A stretch of 10,035 nucleotides of DNA. Origin: Candidatus Peribacteraceae bacterium. GTDB lineage: Bacteria > Patescibacteriota > Gracilibacteria > Peribacterales > Peribacteraceae. The notes under the pieces were generated by a model. That model did not search any database, was not told where the DNA came from, and was given only the letters and a program-made list of their open reading frames with translations. A program made the translations under genes and the position numbers. The DNA lies in contig JAQUNQ010000040.1 in assembly GCA_028717505.1 (NCBI GenBank), forward strand, positions 1-10,035. The letters run 5' to 3'. Shown here in pieces: positions 3,910-10,035 of this stretch (positions within the stretch are counted from its first letter, which is position 1; the number at the start of each line of letters is the position of its first letter).

Positions 3910-5405
3910 TGACCCCCTCCCGCCTCTCCCTCACCTTCCTCCTCTCCTTCCTCGCGACGGTCTTCCTGCTCCAGTGGTGGCAGCAGGCGAGCTACCCCTC
4001 TTCTGTTTGGACGGCGCTTACCCTGCTCTCCATGACCGCCCTCGCCGGCTGCGTACACCCGAACTGGTACCGGCAGGCGCCGTGGCTGCTCGCCGCCGTC
4101 CTCGGCACGACTCTCGCATTCTTCACCGTGGCACGGACGACGCACATCCCCTCTCCCCCGGCGATCGAGAGCTTCACCGGAAGGGACGTAACCCTCCACG
4201 GCATGATCGCAGACGAGCCCGACCGCCGCCCGATGAAGACGCGCTACACCGTGGCCGCCGACTCCCTCCTCCTCAAGGAGAGGAACATCCCCGTCACCGG
4301 GCGCATCCTCGCGACCGATGCGAGCGGCTGGCCGGTGCTCCGGTACGGCGAAGAGGTGATCGTGCGCGGGGCACTGAAGGAGCCGGGCACCGTGGAGGAG
4401 TTCCGCTACGACCACTACCTGAGCCGCTACGACATCTTCAGCGTGATGCCGCAGGCCACCTTCGAGCGTGGAGAGAAGGAAGGAGGCTCGCGCCTCCTCG
4501 CCGCGCTCTTCTCCCTCAAGGAACGCTTCGAGCAGCAGATCAACCGCCTCTACCCCGAGCCGCACGCCTCGCTCATGGCGGGTCTGCTCACCGGATCACG
4601 GCGGGGCATCCCCGACCGCCTCCTGCAAGCCTTCAACGCCGTCGGCCTCACGCACATCATCGCAATCTCCGGCTACAACATCACGATCGTCCTCTCGCTC
4701 ATCGCCGGTCTCCTCTTCTGGCTCCCTCTCAAGTGGCGCTTCGCCCCCTCCGTCGCCGCCATCATCGCCTTCACGCTCTTCGTCGGCGCGAGCGCTTCCG
4801 TCGTGCGCGCAGCCATCATGGGCATCCTCGGACTCGTCGCACTCCAGGCGGGACGCCTCACGGACAAGCGGCTACTCATCCTCTGGACACTCTTCTTCAT
4901 GCTCGCATGGAACCCGAAGCAGCTCTGGTATGACGCGAGCTTCCAGCTCTCGTTCCTCGCCGTCACGGGACTCACGGAGCTCTCCCCTCTCCTGGAATCG
5001 TGGTCGAAGTTCCTCCCGCACGCCCTCGGCATCCGCGAGGCGATGCAGACGACGATCTCCGCGCAGATCGCCGCCGTCCCCTTCACTGCACTCCTCTTCC
5101 ACCGCTTCTCTCTCATCGCTCCGCTGAGTAACCTCCTCGCTGCGCCCGCCGTCCCCCTTGCCATGCTCTTCGGCGCTCTCGGGACAATGGTGAGCATGTT
5201 CTCCCTTTTCGCCGGACAGATCATCGCCGCACTCGGCTGGATGTGCACACAGTGGATCATCATCGTTGCGGAGTTGCTCGCGCGCGTGCCGGGCGCCTCG
5301 CTGCAGTCGTCATTCGTGAATGTCCCTCTCGTCCTCGCGTACTATGCACTCCTCCTCACCGCGATGATGCTGCTGAGGAGAAGCTCTGCCGCTCACCACA
5401 CGTAG
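3909..5405 (+). CDS. comEC: ComEC/Rec2-type DNA-uptake channel, no metallo-beta-lactamase domain
   Basis: This 498-residue membrane protein fits ComEC, the inner-membrane channel that takes single-stranded DNA into the cytoplasm during natural transformation. Two or three N-terminal membrane helices (about 5-80) lead into an extracytoplasmic domain (about 80-215) of DUF4131 type. The competence domain follows, with LMAGLLTGSRRGIP and the signature GLTHIIAISGYNITIV near residues 243-258, then about eight further membrane segments to the end. Full-length ComEC proteins carry a C-terminal metallo-beta-lactamase-like domain of roughly 250 residues; here the protein ends after the membrane core (MMLLRRSSAAHHT). 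Such short forms are known in several lineages. It overlaps rsmA by one base, and its 3' end overlaps the convergent methyltransferase by 13 nt. Confidence 0.9.
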   Translation: MTPSRLSLTFLLSFLATVFLLQWWQQASYPSSVWTALTLLSMTALAGCVHPNWYRQAPWLLAAVLGTTLAFFTVARTTHIPSPPAIESFTGRDVTLHGMIADEPDRRPMKTRYTVAADSLLLKERNIPVTGRILATDASGWPVLRYGEEVIVRGALKEPGTVEEFRYDHYLSRYDIFSVMPQATFERGEKEGGSRLLAALFSLKERFEQQINRLYPEPHASLMAGLLTGSRRGIPDRLLQAFNAVGLTHIIAISGYNITIVLSLIAGLLFWLPLKWRFAPSVAAIIAFTLFVGASASVVRAAIMGILGLVALQAGRLTDKRLLILWTLFFMLAWNPKQLWYDASFQLSFLAVTGLTELSPLLESWSKFLPHALGIREAMQTTISAQIAAVPFTALLFHRFSLIAPLSNLLAAPAVPLAMLFGALGTMVSMFSLFAGQIIAALGWMCTQWIIIVAELLARVPGASLQSSFVNVPLVLAYYALLLTAMMLLRRSSAAHHT

Positions 5406-5956
5406 AGCCAGAGCAACTGGGAAGATCCAAGCCATCGCACTGTGCGTTGCGCAACTGGTTGATGATGATAGAAACGGAATACTGCAGAAACCACCTTCGT
5501 CCCGGGCTTCAATTCATGATCAAACTTTTCCTCGAGCCTCTTCATGAGAGAAGGAAAAAGATAGAGGTAAATGCAATCGACGGAGGAGAGATCCTGATGC
5601 AGTGCATCTCCGAGATGCAGAGAAATATGGAGACCGGACCACCAGCGACGAAGAATGCCGACGCACCAGAGTGTGGGGAGGATCTCCCATCCAGCTGCAT
5701 GAATCCGCGGGTGCATCTGCTTCGCGGCAAGGAGGATGCGTCCGTCTCCCGCACCAAGGTCATAGACTGTTTCATCGCCGCGCAGAGCGGAAAACTCAAC
5801 CATCGCACGAGCCGTGGTGCCGGCAATTGGGAGGGAAGGAACTCCCGTCCAGAGATTGCCCGCGACCGTCACCACGAGAAAAAAGAGCGCGATGCAGATG
5901 AGGCCGAAGAGAAAGAAAGCGATGAGCGGAATACTCTCAGTGTAATCGTTGCACAT
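5393..5956 (-). CDS. Membrane-anchored class I SAM methyltransferase, FAM173-like
   Basis: This 187-residue protein has one N-terminal membrane helix (about 9-33, IPLIAFFLFGLICIALFFLVV) and a compact SAM-binding domain. Motif I is VYDLGAGDGRILLAA at 64-78, followed by an acidic residue in GWEILP (Glu91), then GDALHQDLSSVDCIYLYLFPSLM and LKPGTKVVS. The DLGAGDGRI motif and the single membrane helix resemble the FAM173/ATPSCKMT lysine methyltransferase group and its bacterial relatives; the substrate is unknown. The frame is open upstream to 6157, but that would overlap the divergent ligase gene, and the extension lacks the character of a conserved domain. The ATG at 5956, directly before the membrane helix, is therefore used. 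Confidence 0.82.
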   Translation of the reverse strand: MCNDYTESIPLIAFFLFGLICIALFFLVVTVAGNLWTGVPSLPIAGTTARAMVEFSALRGDETVYDLGAGDGRILLAAKQMHPRIHAAGWEILPTLWCVGILRRWWSGLHISLHLGDALHQDLSSVDCIYLYLFPSLMKRLEEKFDHELKPGTKVVSAVFRFYHHQPVAQRTVRWLGSSQLLWLYVW

Positions 5957-5957
5957 T

Positions 5958-5976
5958 GAGAAAAAAATTTTTTCTC
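5958..5976. repeat. A/T-rich perfect palindrome between divergent genes
   Basis: GAG, seven A, six T and CTC form an inverted repeat (nine complementary pairs around a central A) immediately upstream of the methyltransferase start. It stands out from the GC-rich surroundings. It could be a bent-DNA or UP-element-like site shared by the divergent promoters, or a regulator site. Confidence 0.5.
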
Positions 5977-6004
5977 TTGCCTCTTCGAGGGAGAAGATTA
6001 GAGT
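5977..6004 (+). promoter_or_regulatory. Weak candidate promoter of the ATP-grasp gene
   Basis: TTGCCT (5977-5982), 16 nt, TAGAGT (5999-6004), four of six consensus bases in each box, adjacent to the A/T palindrome, which could serve as an UP-like element. The ATG at 6045 follows a C/T-rich leader. Confidence 0.35.
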
Positions 6005-6044
6005 GCAAAAAGAAATCGCATGTTTGTCCTCTTCATTTCTTCCC

Positions 6045-8474
6045 ATGGAACCAAAGGATGACTCCCACGCGGAGCAGAAGAAAACCCTCCTCATCATCAA
6101 CACCGGATCGCACAAGAAGAAATTTATCTTCCAGAAGCTCAAGAAGCTCAACCTCACGATCGTTGTCGTCCATCACGAGAAGAACTGGGCGCAGCCGTAC
6201 GCGGACGACTGGATCATCGCGGATACGTACAATCACACCGAAGTGCTCGAGGGGGTTCGCACGTACCTCAATGCGAATCATGGACATACCATCGATGGCG
6301 CCATCACCTTCTGGGAGGACGATATCCCCCTGCTCGCGAAGATCTGCGCCGAGTGCAAGCTCAAAGGAAATTCCGTGGAGACCGCCACACTCACGCGCGA
6401 TAAAGCGAAGATGCAGGAGCGCTTCGAGCAGTGTGGCCTCCCGCATATCCGCCAGCACCTCCTGAAGACAAAAGCGGATGTGCAAACAGCGATGGATACC
6501 ATCGGCTTCCCGGCAGTCATCAAGCCGGTCTTCGGCTCGGACAGTCAATTCGTCATCCAAGTGAACACGAAGGAGGAGGCCGAGGACGCCTACCGCTACC
6601 TCCTGAAGAATTGCACGCCCACCTTCGATCCGATCTACCGCTATAACCGGCGCCTCTTCCTCTACCAGGAATTTGTGGAGGGACACGAGTTCAGCATCGA
6701 GTGCTACGCGCAGCATGGCGTGCCGCACATCGTGGGCATCCACGAGAAGATGGCCATGCACCCGCCCTTCTTTATGGAGACAGGTGACCAGATCCCGCCG
6801 CGCATTCCGGAGGTGCAGGTGAAGGAACTCACGGACGCAGCCAAGGAGGCACTCATTGTGCTCGGCGTGGAGAACAGTCTCGCGCACGTCGAGGCGAAGC
6901 TCACCCGGAATGGTATCCGCGTGATCGAAGTCGCTTCGCGGATGGGCGGGGAGTACATCCACGAGAACGTGTGCAAGATCTATGACTTCGATCTGATCGA
7001 GGCTGGCGCAGAGATCGCCCTCGGCCAGAACGTGACGCAGCAGGCAAAGGAACCCAAGGGGCACATCGTCGGACGCTGCTTCATCCCCGAAACCTCCGGC
7101 ATCATCACCCAGATCCGTGGCGTGGATCAGGTGCGCAAGGAGCCGAGTGTCCTCTCACTCTTCCTCGGCAAGCAGGTCGGCGACAGCGTGCTCATCCCGC
7201 CCGATGGCTTCGAGACGATCGGCTGGGTCACGGTGATGGGAGGATCCGTCGTGGAGGCAGAGCAGGAAATGGCCAAAGTCCTCGACCAGATCGTCATTGA
7301 GGTGTCACCCTTCCGCAGCTCCTCCTCCGTCGGGAGGACCATCCGCAAGGAACGCTCGGGGCCCGCTCTCCTCCGCAACGTCACGCGCGGCGCCGCGAAG
7401 ATCGAGAAGTTGCGCTCGTTCGCCGGCAAAGACCTCCACGAGCTGCACGTGGGAATCGCCTGCAACATCTACGAAGCGGGACAGGGCACGAGTGAAGTTG
7501 AGCAGGATCTCATGTCTGTGGGCCGCAACATCGAGAAGACGCTCACCGAGCGCGGCTACCGCGTGAGTTTCTTCGACTTCAACGATGTCCTCAGTGCCAT
7601 CAATACCCTCACGGAGAGTGACGTGGATATCGTCTTCAATGTCTGCGAGCGGATCAACGATTCGAGCCTCCTGGAGCCCCATGCCGCTTCCATCCTCGAT
7701 ATCCTCCAGATCCCCTACACCGGGTCCAACCCCTTCACCCTGAGCCTCTGCATCGACAAGATTCGCGTGAAGAAGCTCCTCGCCTACCACAACATCCCCA
7801 CGCCGAAGTGGGACTACGCCTACACACTCGATGATGATATCAACGAGAGCCTGCGCTATCCGCTCATTGTGAAGCCGGCGAACACGGATAATTCCATCGG
7901 CATCACCAATGACTCCGTAGTGACCAATAAGGAGGAACTCCAGCGGCAACTCGAGGAGGTCATCAAGAAGATCGGCAGTCCCGCGCTCGTGGAGGAGTAC
8001 ATCGAGGGAGATGAGTACGACGTTTCGATCATCGGGAACGAGGAGGACGACCTGCAGGTTCTCCCGCTCAGCCGCTCGCTCTTCCAGGACATGCCGGCAG
8101 GCTACTGGCATATCTACCCGTACCAGGCCAAGTGGTCGGAGGATCCCGCTTACAAGGCCATCAAGATGCAGCGCCCGCCGAAGAACATCCCCCGGAAGCT
8201 GGAGGCGCTGATCTCCGAGATCGCACTCGATACCTACAACATCCTCGACTGCCATGACTACGGCAGAGTGGAGATCCGCACGGATGCTGAGGGGAACCCC
8301 TACGTCCTCGAACTTAACCCGAACCCCTCGATCAACATCGATGACTGCATTCCCGCCTGCGCCGAGCTTGTGAAGATGGACTACGGGGATTTCATCGAAG
8401 CGATCATGAAAATGGCCATCAAGCGCTACAAGGACCGGCCGCCGTACTACCATCTCCAGACGAACCTCCTCTGA
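6045..8474 (+). CDS. Fused double ATP-grasp ligase: carboxylate-amine ligase half plus D-Ala-D-Ala ligase-like half
   Basis: This 809-residue cytoplasmic protein has two ATP-grasp modules. The N-terminal module (about 15-415) resembles PurK/carnosine-synthase-type carboxylate-amine ligases: TRDKAKMQERFEQCGLP, then VIKPVFGSDSQFV near 157-169, and VEAKLTRNGIRVIEVASRMGG near 283-303. A linker of about 50 residues leads to a D-Ala-D-Ala ligase-like module (about 465-809): VFNVCERINDSSLLEPHAA, IPYTGSNPFTLSLCIDKIRVK, YPLIVKPANTDNSIGI near 605-620, and metal-binding VLELNPNPSI near 754-763. Each module probably makes one ATP-driven amide bond through an acyl-phosphate, so a short peptide or amino-acid conjugate is the likely product; the substrates cannot be read. 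In the second module the usual HG-GEDG loop of true Ddl is replaced by CERINDSSLLE, so it is not an ordinary cell-wall ligase. ATG 6045 is chosen over the upstream open frame because it follows a C/T-rich leader and lies outside the divergent gene. Confidence 0.87.
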   Translation: MEPKDDSHAEQKKTLLIINTGSHKKKFIFQKLKKLNLTIVVVHHEKNWAQPYADDWIIADTYNHTEVLEGVRTYLNANHGHTIDGAITFWEDDIPLLAKICAECKLKGNSVETATLTRDKAKMQERFEQCGLPHIRQHLLKTKADVQTAMDTIGFPAVIKPVFGSDSQFVIQVNTKEEAEDAYRYLLKNCTPTFDPIYRYNRRLFLYQEFVEGHEFSIECYAQHGVPHIVGIHEKMAMHPPFFMETGDQIPPRIPEVQVKELTDAAKEALIVLGVENSLAHVEAKLTRNGIRVIEVASRMGGEYIHENVCKIYDFDLIEAGAEIALGQNVTQQAKEPKGHIVGRCFIPETSGIITQIRGVDQVRKEPSVLSLFLGKQVGDSVLIPPDGFETIGWVTVMGGSVVEAEQEMAKVLDQIVIEVSPFRSSSSVGRTIRKERSGPALLRNVTRGAAKIEKLRSFAGKDLHELHVGIACNIYEAGQGTSEVEQDLMSVGRNIEKTLTERGYRVSFFDFNDVLSAINTLTESDVDIVFNVCERINDSSLLEPHAASILDILQIPYTGSNPFTLSLCIDKIRVKKLLAYHNIPTPKWDYAYTLDDDINESLRYPLIVKPANTDNSIGITNDSVVTNKEELQRQLEEVIKKIGSPALVEEYIEGDEYDVSIIGNEEDDLQVLPLSRSLFQDMPAGYWHIYPYQAKWSEDPAYKAIKMQRPPKNIPRKLEALISEIALDTYNILDCHDYGRVEIRTDAEGNPYVLELNPNPSINIDDCIPACAELVKMDYGDFIEAIMKMAIKRYKDRPPYYHLQTNLL

Positions 8475-8501
8475 GCAAACAGGCTCGTCTGTTCGAATCA
8501 C

Positions 8502-8531
8502 TTGTCGAACGGCATGCAAATTCCGTATGCT
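8502..8531 (+). promoter_or_regulatory. Promoter of the secreted protein gene
   Basis: TTGTCG (8502-8507), 18 nt, TATGCT (8526-8531), then 24 nt of mostly C/T to the ATG at 8556. No Shine-Dalgarno sequence is seen. No clear terminator follows the ligase gene before it. Confidence 0.55.
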
Positions 8532-8555
8532 AGCGGGTAATTCCCCCTCTCCCTC

Positions 8556-9764
8556 ATGAAGAGACACATCCTCTCCTGGACGATCGCCTCTCTGGCGGTC
8601 CTCACTCCGCTCTGCACATTCGCTGCCTTCGAGCGCCCGAGCGATCTCTTCCTCTCCCTGCAATCCGAAGGGAAGCCACAGGAATTCGACATGAAGTTCT
8701 TCGCAAAAGTCGATCTCGGCGATGAGGAGGGCATGGTGACCATCGGCGGCTCCGTCAACGGCATGTCAGAGGGCAAGAAGGCGGACGAAGTGAAGATGTT
8801 CCTGCATAGCACGATCAATGCCGAGGTCGGCAACGAGGGAAGCATCCGCGGGGATGTGGATATGCAAATTTTCCAGGGAATGCTCTACCTGCGCCTCAAT
8901 GACCTGCAAGTCACCAGTACCGATGCCGCACTGAAGGAGTTCCTCTCTCCCATTGTGGAAACATGGAAAGGGAAATGGCTCTCCACCGACATGATGGCTG
9001 AGCTCCAGAAGCAGACATCCGGAGATTCCCTCCAGAGCCTCATCGACTTGAATGAGCTGGATATGAGCCCCGAGGAACTCGCGCAATCTTTCACCACCAT
9101 CTTCGATGCCATCTTCCAAATGGAACATACGCGCTTCCGTGAGGGGCATGCCTACCTCCTCACTCTCAAACCCGACTTCTGGGCGGAAGCGCTTTCCGCA
9201 TATGTGGATGTCATCGCAGAGATTGAGCCGGAGCTCGCGGACTCCCTGCTGGAGGAAGACATTCTCCCGACGCTCGCCACCGGCTCTGAGTACTACCTCG
9301 ATGGCTTGAACGTCCGCATCAAGGTGGACACGAATAACGAAGATCAATTCCGCTTCGCCAAGTACTACGCCTCCCTCGATCTCCCGGAGGACGGCATCTA
9401 CTTCGCCGTGGAGGGCAAGACCCAGCACCGCCCGAAACCGGTCTACCTCGAGATCCCGAAGCAGCCGGTAGACTTGGAGGAAGCAATCCAGGAGATCTTC
9501 GGCACGGGCTTTGAAACGGAAGAGTGGGAAGAGGAATTCCCGGAAGAGGGCGGCACGGACATCTGGGAGTATGAAGGAGAGGGAGTGAACGAATGGGAAG
9601 ATTGGTCCGACGACGAGGAGACGCAATGGGTGCCACCGGAAGAGGATCTCGCAAATTGGCCGAAGTGCACCGCCGAGCCCGGGACGAAGGAGTATCTACA
9701 ATTGAGCCGCAAGGGCGAGTGTCCCATACTTTGGCGCAACGCACGGTCCTTGCACAGAAACTGA
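8556..9764 (+). CDS. Secreted protein of unknown function with acidic Trp-rich tail
   Basis: This 402-residue protein starts with a signal peptide (MKRH, a hydrophobic core, likely cleavage after CTFA near residue 22), so it is exported. The mature part up to about residue 310 alternates short strands and amphipathic helices (KFFAKVDLGDEEGMVTIGG, GMLYLRLNDLQV, ELDMSPEELAQSFTTIF) and resembles beta-rich envelope carrier or sensor proteins, but I cannot name a family. Residues from about 312 to 365 form a low-complexity acidic tail rich in Glu, Asp, Gly and Trp. A C-terminal segment follows, holding the only two Cys of the mature protein (CTAEPGTKEYLQLSRKGEC), which could form a disulfide outside the cell. 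It has its own promoter, and a strong terminator follows, so it is probably monocistronic. Confidence 0.8.
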   Translation: MKRHILSWTIASLAVLTPLCTFAAFERPSDLFLSLQSEGKPQEFDMKFFAKVDLGDEEGMVTIGGSVNGMSEGKKADEVKMFLHSTINAEVGNEGSIRGDVDMQIFQGMLYLRLNDLQVTSTDAALKEFLSPIVETWKGKWLSTDMMAELQKQTSGDSLQSLIDLNELDMSPEELAQSFTTIFDAIFQMEHTRFREGHAYLLTLKPDFWAEALSAYVDVIAEIEPELADSLLEEDILPTLATGSEYYLDGLNVRIKVDTNNEDQFRFAKYYASLDLPEDGIYFAVEGKTQHRPKPVYLEIPKQPVDLEEAIQEIFGTGFETEEWEEEFPEEGGTDIWEYEGEGVNEWEDWSDDEETQWVPPEEDLANWPKCTAEPGTKEYLQLSRKGECPILWRNARSLHRN

Positions 9765-9780
9765 TTTCTGTGGATCCGGA

Positions 9781-9816
9781 AATGCAGGGTGGAAATATTC
9801 CCACCCTGCATTTTTT
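9781..9816 (+). terminator. Strong intrinsic terminator
   Basis: AATGCAGGGTGG (9781-9792) and CCACCCTGCATT (9801-9812) form a perfect 12-bp stem with an 8-base loop, and the T-run reaches 9816. It lies 17 nt after the stop of the secreted protein gene. Confidence 0.92.
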
Positions 9817-9873
9817 GCGGTGAACGTACCGCAACGAGGGGAGTCGGCTGGAGGTCGCCACGGAGTCACCACC

Positions 9874-9879
9874 TATGCT
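9874..9879 (+). promoter_or_regulatory. -10 box for the transporter gene
   Basis: TATGCT ends 12 nt before the ATG at 9892, leaving a 5' leader of only about five bases. No convincing -35 is seen. Its placement after the terminator supports an independent transcription start. Confidence 0.5.
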
Positions 9880-9891
9880 AAAGTCCCCGCA

Positions 9892-10035
9892 ATGGAAGAT
9901 CCTCCCATCATTCAGAACAATCCACGGAAGACCGTCGGTATCTTCGCTCTCGCCTCCTTCCTCCACGATATGGGAGCGGATATGGTGTTCTCCGTCTGGC
10001 CGCTCTTCCTCACGCAGGTCCTCGGGGCAAACATG
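9892..10035 (+). CDS. Major Facilitator Superfamily transporter (N-terminus only)
   Basis: The frame is open from ATG 9892 to the window edge, giving 48 residues. A short polar N-terminus (MEDPPIIQNNPRKT) leads into a membrane helix, VGIFALASFLHDMGADMVFS, followed by VWPLFLTQVLGANM. The pattern of a first helix with a D..(S/A)(E/D)M motif, then PLFLT.VLGA, is typical of one bacterial group of MFS permeases, secondary transporters of small molecules. The substrate cannot be inferred from this fragment. The start follows a TATGCT -10 box by 12 nt, with no Shine-Dalgarno sequence. Confidence 0.75.
   Translation, partial: MEDPPIIQNNPRKTVGIFALASFLHDMGADMVFSVWPLFLTQVLGANM

Noticed and set aside
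5957..6157. N-terminal extension of the methyltransferase to 6157 and of the ligase to 5949.
   Set aside because: Both would overlap the divergent neighbour. The membrane helix and ATP-grasp domain begin properly at the chosen starts.
8473..8493. Hairpin after the ATP-grasp gene as a terminator.
   Set aside because: Only four to five base pairs in competing forms and no T-run on the plus strand.
3474..9626. Long open frames opposite or out of phase with the main genes, for example minus 3474-4565, plus 3899-4933, minus 6033-7064, minus 7305-8663 and minus 8766-9626.
   Set aside because: They are rich in Arg, Glu, His and Gly or in Ser and Pro with no recognisable domain, and lie over genes with clear motifs. 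This is the usual effect of GC-rich codon use.

Overview
The window looks like chromosomal DNA of a Candidate Phyla Radiation (Patescibacteria) bacterium, perhaps a Peribacteria-type lineage. This is inferred from gene style: an S-layer-homology (SLH) surface protein, a ComEC without the C-terminal nuclease-like domain, a secreted Cys-containing protein of no clear family, very compact spacing, and start codons without Shine-Dalgarno sequences. TGA is used as a normal stop, so the Gly-TGA code of Gracilibacteria/Absconditabacteria does not apply. No rRNA, tRNA, CRISPR array, insertion sequence or phage gene was seen.

Left part (1-3050, minus strand): reading leftward from about 3085 there are three tandem units. 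Each has a TTGACA-like promoter, a 23-25 codon ORF that starts about 10 nt after the -10 box, a hairpin region before the next start, and a gene of about 100 codons with no recognised function (genes A, B and C). The third unit continues into a glutamate 5-kinase-like gene (proB). The three short ORFs align with each other and share a hairpin inside the coding sequence, whose 3' strand can also pair with downstream sequence. This is the layout of an amino-acid attenuator: the first peptide is Phe-rich, the second Tyr-rich and the third, upstream of proB, Pro-rich. Beyond proB lies an SLH surface protein cut by the window edge.

Middle part (3050-5960): rsmA (16S rRNA dimethyladenosine methyltransferase) runs rightward from a promoter that overlaps the divergent promoter of the first unit. 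Its stop overlaps the start of comEC (DNA-uptake channel). comEC converges with, and overlaps by 13 nt, a membrane-anchored methyltransferase on the minus strand.

Right part (5957-10035, plus strand): a divergent intergenic region with an A/T palindrome leads to an 809-residue protein that fuses two ATP-grasp ligase halves. After it come a secreted protein of unknown function with an acidic, Trp-rich tail and a strong terminator, then the N-terminus of a Major Facilitator transporter.

The item most worth following up is the set of three leader-peptide/hairpin units. They are described here from sequence alone, and their control function is inferred.
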